Source: an uncultured bacterium
Lineage (GTDB): Bacteria > Muiribacteriota > Ozemobacteria > Ozemobacterales > Ozemobacteraceae
NCBI GenBank assembly: GCA_937949615.1
Contig: CALEDQ010000008.1
Location: forward strand, 248,001-312,000
Reading direction: 5' to 3'
Length of the DNA: 64,000 nt
This document shows, piece after piece, positions 1-8,792 of the stretch (its first letter is position 1; each line of letters opens with the position of its first letter). The notes below the pieces were generated by a model that worked only from the letters and a program-made list of their open reading frames with translations, was not told where the DNA came from and did no database searches. A program made the translations under genes and the position numbers.

Positions 1-433
1 AATCAGCGCGCATGTGATAGAAAGGCTGCAGTCTGCCGGCCCTGAAATCGCGCAGAGCCTGCGGCCAGGTGTCTTCGGCCAGGCCGGTGATGACACAGTC
101 GGCGTGCTGTTTTGCTTCATGCGGCATGAGTGTGGCATGAATGCCGCCAATGACGACCGGAATGCGATTCTGCCTGAAAAAATCGGCAATCGCATAGCCG
201 CGCCGCGCCGTGCCGGTCATTGAGCTGATACCGACCAGATCGACGTCGAGGTGCGAGCGGGGGTCCCAGACTTCGGCACCCTCATCGACAACCCTGACTT
301 CGGCCTGCAGTTCAGGCGGAATCAGTGCGACAAGGGTTGCCAGAGTAAGCGGAGCATAGCGCAGCGAGCGCTTATATGAGCCGGAAACCGCCCGATGAAT
401 CGGGCCATGCGGCAGAACCAGCAAAATCTTCAT
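1..433 (-). CDS. B12-binding-domain radical SAM protein, N-terminal part
   Basis: This reading frame starts at the ATG at 431-433 and runs open off the left edge, so only about 144 N-terminal residues are present. The start MKILLVLPHG is followed by RYAPLTLATL, VDLVGISSMTG, VVIGGIHATLMP and CVITGLAEDTW. This is the order of motifs in the cobalamin-binding Rossmann domain that precedes the radical SAM core in B12-dependent radical SAM enzymes, where the IGG-HAT-P and GEGE-like segments are typical. The CxxxCxxC cluster motif would lie outside the window, so the catalytic assignment is inferred. The gene diverges from the next one. The substrate cannot be predicted. Confidence 0.85.
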   Translation of the reverse strand, partial: MKILLVLPHGPIHRAVSGSYKRSLRYAPLTLATLVALIPPELQAEVRVVDEGAEVWDPRSHLDVDLVGISSMTGTARRGYAIADFFRQNRIPVVIGGIHATLMPHEAKQHADCVITGLAEDTWPQALRDFRAGRLQPFYHMRAD

Positions 434-519
434 TTAACAGGTCTCCAGCAGAGTACATCTGAACACTGCCTCTCAATCAGGTCTGCCTCACAAACAGAGA
501 TAACTATCTTTTTTTCAAG

Positions 520-525
520 TATAAT
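520..525 (+). promoter_or_regulatory. Possible -10 box upstream of the secreted-protein gene
   Basis: A perfect TATAAT lies about 95 bases upstream of the GTG start at 621, inside the 187-base gap between divergent genes. I see no convincing -35 hexamer 16-18 bases upstream, so this is a weak call. Confidence 0.3.
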
Positions 526-620
526 CCTGCCACAATGGAAATTCAAGGTTGAACTGACGACTCGATCTGTTGTAGTTTAAAAAAGTGCATGCTCGCAAAT
601 CTTTTTGAGGAGTACTATTT

Positions 621-1736
621 GTGAAATTCCGCACCCTGATCGCTCTGGCTGTCTGTTCCTGCACTTCAGGCCTCTGGGCCGAACCCTCTGCCCTGGTAAA
701 CGATCCGCGCGATCTGCGCCTGATCAACCTCAAAGAAGTCTCCAGCTTCCTTGAAGAAGACCTCGATCTCGGAAAAGGCATAACCGAAGTGATCGGTAAG
801 CAGGTTATCGACCGCAAATTCCGCAAAGCCGGTATTCCCGACCCCGTTAAATCTCAGCTCAGCTACGCCATCGTTGCCCGTGAAATGCCTGCCGAGCAGC
901 TGAACATCTGCTTTATTCTCAAAGGCAATGTCGTGCCCGAAAAATTTCTTGAATTTGCCGGCAATCGCTACGATCGCTATTTCGAAACCCTCAAAAGCCA
1001 GAAACTGGTAAAAGACACTCCGGCACCGGCAGACAAAACCATCGCCGGCAAAAACGCCCGCGTTTTCCCATTCGCTTTCAGAAATGCCGAAGCTGTTGTG
1101 ACCTGGTTCCCCGGTCATACGGTCATTTCAACGGTTCCGGCTGGCGATTATTCGCTGATCAGCGAAACCATCAATGTTCTCGAAGGCAAAACCCCGGCTT
1201 CGAAGGCACAGCCAGATAAAATCGGCTTTATTTCAACATTCGTGCCGATCGACCAGGAAAGAAGCGAAATCCGCAACTTCGAAAACCGCTACGATGGCTT
1301 TGCCGCAAAAACCCGCAAAAAATTCAAAAAGATTTTCAACCGTGATGCCTATCAGAACAGCGAAGCAATGGCAAAGGCCGAGCAGCAGCTCAAAAACGCC
1401 CTCGCCGACATCGCCCGCTTCTCTTACGATATCAACGCCCGCAAAGAGGGCGAAGGCTATGCCTATGAAGCCAGCATGATCTTCCGCTGCGCCAACCCCG
1501 AAAAGGCCACCGAACTCAAGGAAATGCTGCTCACCTGGCTCGCCTACACTTCTTCCAAATCGCTTTCAGAAGAAGATCTGGTTTCGATGCGCGCCAATCG
1601 CGTCGCCGCGACCGGCTCGACCTGCGTTTTCAATATCAGACTCGGCTCAAGCCAGGAAGAACAGTATCAGTTCTCTTCTCTGATAATGAGCCTGATGATG
1701 CAGGACCGCCGCTTCAATTCTCTCTTCAAGGGCTGA
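621..1736 (+). CDS. Secreted protein of unknown function
   Basis: This gene encodes 371 residues starting at GTG, with a GAGGAG ribosome site at 607-612 spaced eight bases from the start. Residues 1-20 form a signal peptide (hydrophobic core LIALAVCSC, likely cleavage after GLWA). The cysteines there do not fit a lipobox well, because valine precedes the cysteine. The mature chain is Lys/Arg-rich and soluble, with no further membrane segment, and a central helical stretch rich in charged residues around 210-270. I do not recognise the family. It is monocistronic: a divergent gene lies upstream and a hairpin terminator follows at 1753. It is probably periplasmic. Confidence 0.8.
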   Translation: MKFRTLIALAVCSCTSGLWAEPSALVNDPRDLRLINLKEVSSFLEEDLDLGKGITEVIGKQVIDRKFRKAGIPDPVKSQLSYAIVAREMPAEQLNICFILKGNVVPEKFLEFAGNRYDRYFETLKSQKLVKDTPAPADKTIAGKNARVFPFAFRNAEAVVTWFPGHTVISTVPAGDYSLISETINVLEGKTPASKAQPDKIGFISTFVPIDQERSEIRNFENRYDGFAAKTRKKFKKIFNRDAYQNSEAMAKAEQQLKNALADIARFSYDINARKEGEGYAYEASMIFRCANPEKATELKEMLLTWLAYTSSKSLSEEDLVSMRANRVAATGSTCVFNIRLGSSQEEQYQFSSLIMSLMMQDRRFNSLFKG

Positions 1737-1741
1737 TCGTT

Positions 1742-3994
1742 TCAGCAATCAGAACGCTGCGGTTCAATCTGAGCCGCAGCGTTTTTCTTTTTGCGGCCGA
1801 ACATCAGAATCAGCACCGGCAGCACCAGCAGGTCGCCGGCCAGGCCGATGACGACAACCAGAGTGCCGATCAGGCCAAAGTAAGTGAATGGCTTGAAGGT
1901 GCTGAGCATGAAGATGGCGTTGCCCAGCATCAATAGCAGCGATGATGAGCTCACCGGCACCGCCAGATCGCGAATGGCGGCCATGACTTTGCGGGCCTGC
2001 GTCGGTTGACGGTTTTCCTGAAGAAAGGTCAGCAGATGCAGGGTGTCGTCGACGATCAGCCCGCTCATGACGCAGCCGACCACGGCAGTCGAAGGGTTGA
2101 GCGGCAGACCAAAATAACCCGCCGCCGCATAAGCCAGCAGAATCGGGTAAAAATTGACCAGCAATGCCACAAATGCCAGATACAGGCTTCTGAAGACGAG
2201 ATAGAAAACCGCGATAATCATCAGAACCGCAGCCACAAACGACCAGGTGATGTTTTCGAGTATGCTTTTCTGCATCAGCGCGTTCAAATAGACATCACCG
2301 GTAACATCGACACTCAGAGAAGCCGGCAGGGTTGCAGCAGCCGCAGCCAGAATCTGGACGCGCAACGGCACAATACTGAAGTCATCGGTCAGGCTTGTGT
2401 GAATCCGCAGCAGCGTCGTCGAAAAATCTGGTGCAATCAGCAGATCGGCAATGCCACGCTGCCCGAAAAAGTCGATCACCGCACGGCCGAGATCAGGGGT
2501 CGCCGGCAACACCGCCGCACCGGTGAACTGCTTATTGAACGCCAGCATCAGGTCGACGATCGAAAAAACCCGGTTGATGCCGGGTATCGCCTCGACGCGT
2601 TTCTGAAATTCGGCAATCCCGGCGAGTCTTTCTGGTTCCATCAGATCGGGCGCCGAAATCATCACCTGAAAATGGCCCGGCCCACAGAACCGGTTGCTGA
2701 TAAAGGCATGCGCCTGCAGCAGCGGGTCAGCGGCCGAAAAATTGTCAGTCAGCGCATTGCGCGTCTCGATTTTTTGCAGCGCCGGCACGACCAGCAGCAG
2801 CGAAACTGCCGCAAACGCCAGCACCTTCCCCGGGTGCCTGAAGACGATATTGCGAACCAGACGCTGTAGCCAGCGCAACCTGCCCGGGTCTGAACCTCTA
2901 AGGCTGAATTTTGGCTGATAAAGCTTAAAGCAGGCGAAAATCAGGCCGAAAGTCACTATATAGGCAAAAAAGCAGGCCAGCGAGGTATAGAGCGAAAACA
3001 GTCTGATACTTGGCGATGGGCTTTGTGACAGCGACAGAAAGCCGATCAGCGTTGTCAGTGTATTGATCAGACAGGGCCCGATCAGACGCCGGTAGTTCTG
3101 CTGATGCAGCTCAGCGTAATTCTGGTGCGCGTTTTTTCGTTCTCTGACGAAAAAACTGACAATGTAGATAATCTCGTTGAGCGAGATGATCAGAGCGAAC
3201 GGAATTATCGGCGAGGTGAACAGGTTGATTTTATTGCCGTTCATGAAATAGACGGCGAAGGTCAGCGATGTCGGGGCGGCGATTGCCAGCAGAATCAGCC
3301 CCAACACCAGCGGATCGGGGAACAGATACCAGGCGAGAACCGTGCAACAGATCAGGCCGAGCGTCAGAAAGCGCCGATTGTTTTCGACGATGAACTCGAA
3401 AAACCTTTCCTGAATATACGGAAACCCGAACACATGCAGCTTGACCCGCCCGCTCATATCGACCTGCAGCTCTTTGAGGTGGTTGTAGAGCGTATGCCGG
3501 TAATCTGGTGCGCGAATATCTGGCACAATCAATATCTGCAGCGATTTAAGGTCTTCAGAAACCAGATAACCGCGAAACAATCGGTCGTTCTGCAGCAGCT
3601 CAACCAGATTGCGGATACGAAAGTCCTTGAGATAGGCCGCAAACTCGTCGACCCGGCGAAACGGCCTGAGCACATCGAGAATCGACAACACCTGCCGCAC
3701 TTCAGGCCAGCTGTGAATGCGGTCGACAAGCTCCCAGGCGGTTAAAAGGGAATTGCGATCGATGCCGTCAATATCGAAAGCCAGCAGAATTGCCTGCTCA
3801 TGCCCGAAATACCGCCGGTATTCGGCGCGGGTCGCAATTGCCTGCGGGTCAGAAATTCCCGCTTCGAAGTCTTCATCGACTTCGACATGCGAAAAAGCGC
3901 CAAAACTCATGAGAAAGCTGGCAATAATGACCGCAATGACCGCACCCGGGTGCCCGGCGATAATTTTATAAATCAGACTGGTGATTTTCTGCAT
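1742..3994 (-). CDS. RND-superfamily (MMPL/Patched-type) exporter
   Basis: This 750-residue integral membrane protein has the duplicated RND layout. There is one helix near residues 15-35, an extracytoplasmic domain to about 200, five helices to about 375, then a repeat of helix, large loop and five helices ending near 735. The motif GLIVDDTLHLL in the second half matches the GVDD-type proton-relay segment of MMPL and archaeal-type RND exporters. The first-half equivalent reads SLNEIIYIVSFF and lacks the paired acids. Proteins of this class move lipids or hydrophobic compounds across the inner membrane, but the substrate here is unknown. No membrane fusion partner is adjacent. The C-terminal tail overlaps a convergent terminator. 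The ribosome site is weak. Confidence 0.85.
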   Translation of the reverse strand: MQKITSLIYKIIAGHPGAVIAVIIASFLMSFGAFSHVEVDEDFEAGISDPQAIATRAEYRRYFGHEQAILLAFDIDGIDRNSLLTAWELVDRIHSWPEVRQVLSILDVLRPFRRVDEFAAYLKDFRIRNLVELLQNDRLFRGYLVSEDLKSLQILIVPDIRAPDYRHTLYNHLKELQVDMSGRVKLHVFGFPYIQERFFEFIVENNRRFLTLGLICCTVLAWYLFPDPLVLGLILLAIAAPTSLTFAVYFMNGNKINLFTSPIIPFALIISLNEIIYIVSFFVRERKNAHQNYAELHQQNYRRLIGPCLINTLTTLIGFLSLSQSPSPSIRLFSLYTSLACFFAYIVTFGLIFACFKLYQPKFSLRGSDPGRLRWLQRLVRNIVFRHPGKVLAFAAVSLLLVVPALQKIETRNALTDNFSAADPLLQAHAFISNRFCGPGHFQVMISAPDLMEPERLAGIAEFQKRVEAIPGINRVFSIVDLMLAFNKQFTGAAVLPATPDLGRAVIDFFGQRGIADLLIAPDFSTTLLRIHTSLTDDFSIVPLRVQILAAAAATLPASLSVDVTGDVYLNALMQKSILENITWSFVAAVLMIIAVFYLVFRSLYLAFVALLVNFYPILLAYAAAGYFGLPLNPSTAVVGCVMSGLIVDDTLHLLTFLQENRQPTQARKVMAAIRDLAVPVSSSSLLLMLGNAIFMLSTFKPFTYFGLIGTLVVVIGLAGDLLVLPVLILMFGRKKKNAAAQIEPQRSDC
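1753..1792 (+). terminator. Rho-independent terminator overlapping the convergent gene
   Basis: A perfect 10-bp stem (AACGCTGCGG at 1753-1762, CCGCAGCGTT at 1774-1783) is followed by a T-rich tract. It would stop transcription of the secreted-protein gene. It lies inside the 3' end of the convergent exporter gene, so it also encodes that protein's C-terminal tail. Confidence 0.8.
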
Positions 3995-4063
3995 TAACGC
4001 CCATTTTAAAACAGAACCCCGGCAGACTCCAGCGTTTTTCTGCCCGGCAACAAATAGCTGCAG

Positions 4064-6556
4064 TCAGCACTGACCGGCAGCGAGAGATTTGAGCAGCGTG
4101 GCGGCGCCTTTGGCGGTTTCGAGAAGTTCGAGGGCGAGATCCTTTTCAGCAGAATCTGCACCGGTCAGCCCGGCCCAGAGGGCAGCAGGTTCCTGAATGC
4201 CGGTGATACGGCAACCGGCTGTGAACAGCATTTTTCGTGCTTCGACTCCTGGCTTTTCAGCCTGCAGTATTCGCCAGACTTCACTCAGCGCGGCCAAATC
4301 AAGGCAGTTGAGCAGACTCTGCATTATTTCGGCGGCGTGCGGGTCACAGCCATCGGCTTTCAACCAGGCGCTGAGCGCAGCAGAGTTCAGCGCCACACCG
4401 TGTGCACCAGCAACACAGGCCGTAATCTTTGCCGGGCAATCGCATTGATCGTGCATTGCAAGCAATTCGAGAAGGGCAATCGCCGGCAGCCCCGGCAAAA
4501 ACTGCAGCAGCTTCAGTAACAGCTCGACAAAAATCCGGTCACGCCTGACGCTTGTCAACGAGCTCACTTCTTGCCTGAGACCACAGGCACCGGCCAGCTG
4601 TTCAACCCGGGTCATCAGATCGGCCTGCAGAGCGGCAAGTGCCACTTCAGCGCGAACCCGGTCTTCTGGAAACCGCCGGCCACATTCTTCCAGCCAGCCG
4701 GCCAGCTCGATCGAGCGCCACTTTTCGCAGCTTTTCATCGCCGCGGCTCTTACTCTGGCCTCTTTATCGAACAACAGCTGCCTGAGAAGGTCTGAAAAAC
4801 ACCTGTGCGGCAGCTCGCCCAGAACTGCCGCGGCACTGGCCCGACAACCGGCTTCGTCTGATTTTGCCATGGCCAGAAGATCGGCAAGAGCCGGGCGCAG
4901 ACTCTCTTCGTCTTCTGCCAGTCTGATCAAAGCAAGAACCGAATTTGCCCTGACGCGATTGTCTGAATGCGACAGCAGCTGCTGCAGCCACGGAATTGCC
5001 CGCCCGCCCGACAATCGATAAGCAGATTCGACCGCATCGGCAATGACTCTCGGAGCATGCCGGCCGGATAAAAAACCGTTCAAATCGGCTTCGAGCGAGT
5101 GATGACCGTTGCGCCCGGCAATTCTTATCAGCATCGACAATTCTTCGTCAGAGTTCACTCTTTTCAGCATGCCAGCGATGATACCGGCAGCGAATTCCTG
5201 ATTGCGCCGGCTCATTCTGCCAAAAAGATACGGCCAGGTCTTCACCGGCTGCCCCGCAACCCGTGCCATTTCGGCTTCATAATCGAGAACTTCGAAGCCC
5301 TCACCGCCCGCGAATCCGATGTCGCGCTCTCTGCCGGCAAGGTTGGCCTGCAGAGCCTTCTGGTAGTCATTAGCGGCCCGACGCGCCAGCAGCAGATAAA
5401 AGCTGCCGGCCCCCAGCAGCAGCCAATAAAAAACCGCATCATCAGCCAAGCCGGCGACAGTTTTCAGCAGCAGCCCGGTCAGAATAACCGTCGATGCGAA
5501 AATGATACCGTCAGAAAAAAATCTGAACTGATTTCTCAGGGCCTTCTCATAGAGGTTCAGAAAAAGATTGACGAGATTCTGATCGAAAGTTCTGATACTG
5601 AGCAGCAGCATGAACTGAAAAGCCACCAGCCCCTCGAATCCTGGATAAACAAGCATGGTTGCCGCCCCGGCCATCAGAATCGCCGGCGTCAGAAACAGCA
5701 GAGCCGTCGGCCGGAAGCGCTTCAGAAGCCATGGCAGCAGCAGTGACTGAGAAAACAGAGAAATCAGGCGCAGCGAGCTTTCAAAGGCCCCCGAAAATGA
5801 AGCCAGGTCACGTTCATCGACGAATTTTCGACTCAGAGCCGATGCAAACAGATAAGACGAAGAATAGCGGCTGAATGCAAGAACCACCATTGAACCGACA
5901 ATCAGCAGGCTCAATGGATGCCCGGCGGCCAGGCTCAGCGTTTTTTGCCAGCTTACTGTGTGTGTTTCATTTTTCTCTGGCTCATCACCCTCTTTTCGTG
6001 GCAGAAGGGCTACACATAATGGCAGAAGCAGAAAAATCACGGCACAGGCATAATGACAGGCCGCGTATGAAAACAGCGAAAATAAGGCCGGCATAAGATA
6101 ACCAAGCACGATACCACCCGAAAACATTACCCCGGCAATCACCCCGACCCACTGCCGCATCTCGCGAACGGTCAGCAGACTGTTGGCCGTATTCCAGAAA
6201 ATTATGCCAAAATAGACGTCATACAACGAAACTGCCACATATACAGCCATTAACTCGAGTTTTCCGAGAACCGCATACTGGCTTCCGGCAGCACTGATAA
6301 GCAGAGCAAAAATCGGCGCCACGATATAACTGGCTCTGAGGCTGGTCTTTTGCCACCTGCGACTGCCCACCATCACCAGACCTGCGATAAGCGAAAAAAC
6401 CGAAAGCCAGATGTAGTATTCGGGCAGTGCCGCACGACCAGCGATTTTAAGAAATGATGAAAAGCTCAGCAGCACAGCGAAGGTCGCCCCGAGTTTGTAG
6501 ACAAAACCACAGAGGCTCAACAGCAGAATGCGCTTGTCGACAAAACTGTCAGCCAT
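4064..6556 (-). CDS. MFS carrier (nucleotide-translocase-like) with C-terminal HEAT repeats
   Basis: The N-terminal half (about 1-400) holds roughly 12 membrane helices in an MFS-like arrangement resembling the NTT ATP/ADP-translocase-related carriers. The C-terminal half (about 440-810) is soluble and made of helical pairs with HEAT-repeat character, for example NRVRANSVLALIRLAED, RASAAAVLGEL and RVRAAAMKSCEKW. Related MFS-HEAT fusions occur in several uncultured or aquatic bacterial phyla, but the cargo is unknown. I prefer the ATG at 6556, which overlaps the upstream gene by eight bases, over the in-frame start at 6592. It is the last gene of a five-gene minus-strand operon. Confidence 0.8.
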   Translation of the reverse strand: MADSFVDKRILLLSLCGFVYKLGATFAVLLSFSSFLKIAGRAALPEYYIWLSVFSLIAGLVMVGSRRWQKTSLRASYIVAPIFALLISAAGSQYAVLGKLELMAVYVAVSLYDVYFGIIFWNTANSLLTVREMRQWVGVIAGVMFSGGIVLGYLMPALFSLFSYAACHYACAVIFLLLPLCVALLPRKEGDEPEKNETHTVSWQKTLSLAAGHPLSLLIVGSMVVLAFSRYSSSYLFASALSRKFVDERDLASFSGAFESSLRLISLFSQSLLLPWLLKRFRPTALLFLTPAILMAGAATMLVYPGFEGLVAFQFMLLLSIRTFDQNLVNLFLNLYEKALRNQFRFFSDGIIFASTVILTGLLLKTVAGLADDAVFYWLLLGAGSFYLLLARRAANDYQKALQANLAGRERDIGFAGGEGFEVLDYEAEMARVAGQPVKTWPYLFGRMSRRNQEFAAGIIAGMLKRVNSDEELSMLIRIAGRNGHHSLEADLNGFLSGRHAPRVIADAVESAYRLSGGRAIPWLQQLLSHSDNRVRANSVLALIRLAEDEESLRPALADLLAMAKSDEAGCRASAAAVLGELPHRCFSDLLRQLLFDKEARVRAAAMKSCEKWRSIELAGWLEECGRRFPEDRVRAEVALAALQADLMTRVEQLAGACGLRQEVSSLTSVRRDRIFVELLLKLLQFLPGLPAIALLELLAMHDQCDCPAKITACVAGAHGVALNSAALSAWLKADGCDPHAAEIMQSLLNCLDLAALSEVWRILQAEKPGVEARKMLFTAGCRITGIQEPAALWAGLTGADSAEKDLALELLETAKGAATLLKSLAAGQC

Positions 6557-7652
6557 TCCAGAGGTCCGTCCAGGTGCGGTTGAGCATGGCATCCCTGCGA
6601 ATCTTGTCGTTCAACTCATTGAAGGCCTCAAGTGCTTCGCCGGCTTCTCCAGAAGCCTGGTGCCCGATGCGGTCAACTGCCCGCCCCTGCCGCAACTGTT
6701 TGAGACCGGCAATCAGAAGCTGCAGAGGCCTGATAAAGACCGCGGCGGCCCTGAGCCCGAAAAAAACTGCGAGGGCCGCAATTATCAGCAGATAAAAAAC
6801 AACACGGTTGCGCAGATGATCCAATAGACCGGTAACCGATGTTTCAGGCATGCCGACGCAGACTTCAAGGCCAGCTTCCTGAACCAGATGCAGCGAGAAA
6901 AGATAGCCGGCGGTGCGCATCGATTCAGCCAGAAAATGATTTTCGGCATCGATGCAGGTCGGTGGTATTGTTCCGGTCTGCACCAGTACACGGCCCTGAT
7001 GATCGAGTAAAGCAATGCAGGCATCGGGAGCCGGTTTCATCGCTTCCATGCTTTCGCCGAGTCGCGAGGTCTGATCGAGAACCATGCCGCAGCTGAGAAT
7101 ACCTTGCAGCTGGCCGCCAGCCTGCACCGGCAAAATGAAAGAACTCATCAGTCTTCCGGAATCGGATTTGAAAAAACGCGAAAAAACCAGACTGCCCTGA
7201 TCGCGGGCTTTCAGCAGATCCTGATAAAGATTGGCAGTGGCCGGGTTTTCACCGTATTTCATAAAATTCTCGCCGGCATACTGGCTGAGATCTCGATTAT
7301 CGGCATAAGCAACCGCCACCAGCGGCCCCGACGGCGAAAAATAGTAGATATTATTGAACATGCTCGATGAAAACAGAGCAGCCGCAAGAAATTTCTGAAT
7401 CGCCTGTGAATCGCCTGAATGAAGAATTTCATTGGCTGCAAGCCTCTGCATCGCCTCTCTGGCATCACGGGCGCGCTGATTCAGACCGGCCCCGATCGCC
7501 GCAGCCACATTGTCGATGGCTGTCGATGCCTGCGCCAGAATCACCCGGCGGCTCTCATGGTAACTGAGCCAGCCGGAAACCATTATTGCCACAACGCTGA
7601 TAGCGACGAACAGAAAGGCGGTCTGATAATAAAGACTGAATCTGAATTTCAT
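6549..7652 (-). CDS. Cache-domain membrane receptor with HAMP, no output domain
   Basis: This gene encodes 367 residues from ATG 7652, preceded by AGGTGATC. An N-terminal helix (about 6-27) is followed by a periplasmic domain to about 275 that looks like a double Cache (PAS-like) sensor. A second helix (about 280-305) leads into a HAMP-like stretch. The protein then ends with only about 30 more residues. There is no kinase, methyl-accepting, GGDEF or phosphatase module, so it is either a receptor that signals through a partner or a truncated one. It sits four bases after the SPASM-type radical SAM gene and overlaps the carrier gene by eight bases, so it is translated with both. Confidence 0.75.
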   Translation of the reverse strand: MKFRFSLYYQTAFLFVAISVVAIMVSGWLSYHESRRVILAQASTAIDNVAAAIGAGLNQRARDAREAMQRLAANEILHSGDSQAIQKFLAAALFSSSMFNNIYYFSPSGPLVAVAYADNRDLSQYAGENFMKYGENPATANLYQDLLKARDQGSLVFSRFFKSDSGRLMSSFILPVQAGGQLQGILSCGMVLDQTSRLGESMEAMKPAPDACIALLDHQGRVLVQTGTIPPTCIDAENHFLAESMRTAGYLFSLHLVQEAGLEVCVGMPETSVTGLLDHLRNRVVFYLLIIAALAVFFGLRAAAVFIRPLQLLIAGLKQLRQGRAVDRIGHQASGEAGEALEAFNELNDKIRRDAMLNRTWTDLWNG

Positions 7653-7656
7653 CGGA

Positions 7657-8790
7657 TCACCTACTGAAGCGACTGCAGAGCATGCCTTTGATGCCAAGCT
7701 GCCGCTCGATTATCAATGCTTCGAAATCGAAACCGTAACAGCTTTTGCCGTGCCGGCTGCACTGGTCACAGTTCTTGAAATGACTGACAACCGTTTTGCG
7801 AAAATCATCGAGAACCTGGCTTCTGCTCCAGATATCGACGATATCATCCTCGGGCAGTCGCCCCAGGCAGAGTTCTGGGTTCAGATAGCTCGCATAATGA
7901 TGTGGCCAGACCCGCCCGTCGGCTGTGAGACAAAGGGCAGTAAACCCCGCCGGTACCGGAATTTCGACCGGCGCCGGCCGCCTCTGGCTGCCGATCGCAG
8001 AGCAGGCCACCGGGTATGCCGGGTATTGCCGCTGCAGTGCTTTAACCCTGACAGCAAGTTCTTCAAGGGCATTTTCGTCGAGCAGCAGATGCTGCATGTT
8101 TCTCGCCCTGCCGATCAGGCGAATGTGAAAGATATTCATACCGGCGCTGCAGGTGGTTGCCCAGGCGAAAATCTCTTCGAGGCGGGCAAGATTCTGGCGG
8201 TGCGCCAGCAGATTGATACGCACCGGCACCCGGTTGGCGGCGAAAAGCTGCAGAGAGCGATGCACCGAGGCGAAAGCACCCGCCCCACGCAGGGCATCAT
8301 GAACATCGGGCGGGCCGTCGACGCTCACGGTCACCTGATCGCAGGCAAGCGCGGCAAGCTTCGCGACAAAAACGTCGGGGTCGTCATATACCCCGTTGGT
8401 CTGCAGCGAGACCACAAGACCGAGCCCGCGGGCATATTCGAGGATCTGAAGCAGGTCTGAACGAAGCGAAGGTTCGCCACCGGTGAATCTGACGTTGATA
8501 ACGCCTGCAGCGGCCAGCTGGCGCAATACCGCAAAAACGGTTTCTGACGGCAGCTCTGAGGGATCAGCAGTTCGACAGCTGGCAAAACACTGCTGGCAAT
8601 GAAGATTGCATCGCCTTGTCAGCTCGTAATAAACAGCTACCGGCGACGATATTATATCTCTACGCCCGTTTATAACAGCAGAAACTGGTTTTGCCCCAGA
8701 TGGACAGGCGGCGGTTTCAGAAAAAACCGTAGAAAAATTCTGTGAATCAAATATGGCGCTGCCAAAAAATTCCGGTCTGAAAAACTTCAT
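7657..8790 (-). CDS. Radical SAM protein with SPASM-like C-terminus
   Basis: This gene encodes 377 residues. The radical SAM cluster motif CNLHCQQC (about residues 62-69) is followed by FTGGEPSLR (the GGE motif) and SLQTNGV, all standard for the family. The C-terminal part has CLTADGRVWPHH and then CDQCSRHGKSC, spaced like a SPASM domain that binds auxiliary iron-sulfur clusters. SPASM enzymes commonly modify peptides (PqqE, AlbA) or other small substrates. No obvious precursor peptide gene is adjacent, so a peptide substrate is not supported. The gene starts two bases after the B12 radical SAM gene, with its GGAG ribosome site inside that gene's end. Confidence 0.85.
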   Translation of the reverse strand: MKFFRPEFFGSAIFDSQNFSTVFSETAACPSGAKPVSAVINGRRDIISSPVAVYYELTRRCNLHCQQCFASCRTADPSELPSETVFAVLRQLAAAGVINVRFTGGEPSLRSDLLQILEYARGLGLVVSLQTNGVYDDPDVFVAKLAALACDQVTVSVDGPPDVHDALRGAGAFASVHRSLQLFAANRVPVRINLLAHRQNLARLEEIFAWATTCSAGMNIFHIRLIGRARNMQHLLLDENALEELAVRVKALQRQYPAYPVACSAIGSQRRPAPVEIPVPAGFTALCLTADGRVWPHHYASYLNPELCLGRLPEDDIVDIWSRSQVLDDFRKTVVSHFKNCDQCSRHGKSCYGFDFEALIIERQLGIKGMLCSRFSR

Positions 8791-8792
8791 GT

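Noticed and set aside
2006..2869. Long open frame on the plus strand inside the exporter gene
   Set aside because: It is antisense to a well-supported membrane protein, rich in Gln/Arg with no domain, and lacks a ribosome site.
7657..8790. Ribosomal peptide maturation locus
   Set aside because: Although the enzyme is SPASM-like, I found no small precursor-peptide frame near it.
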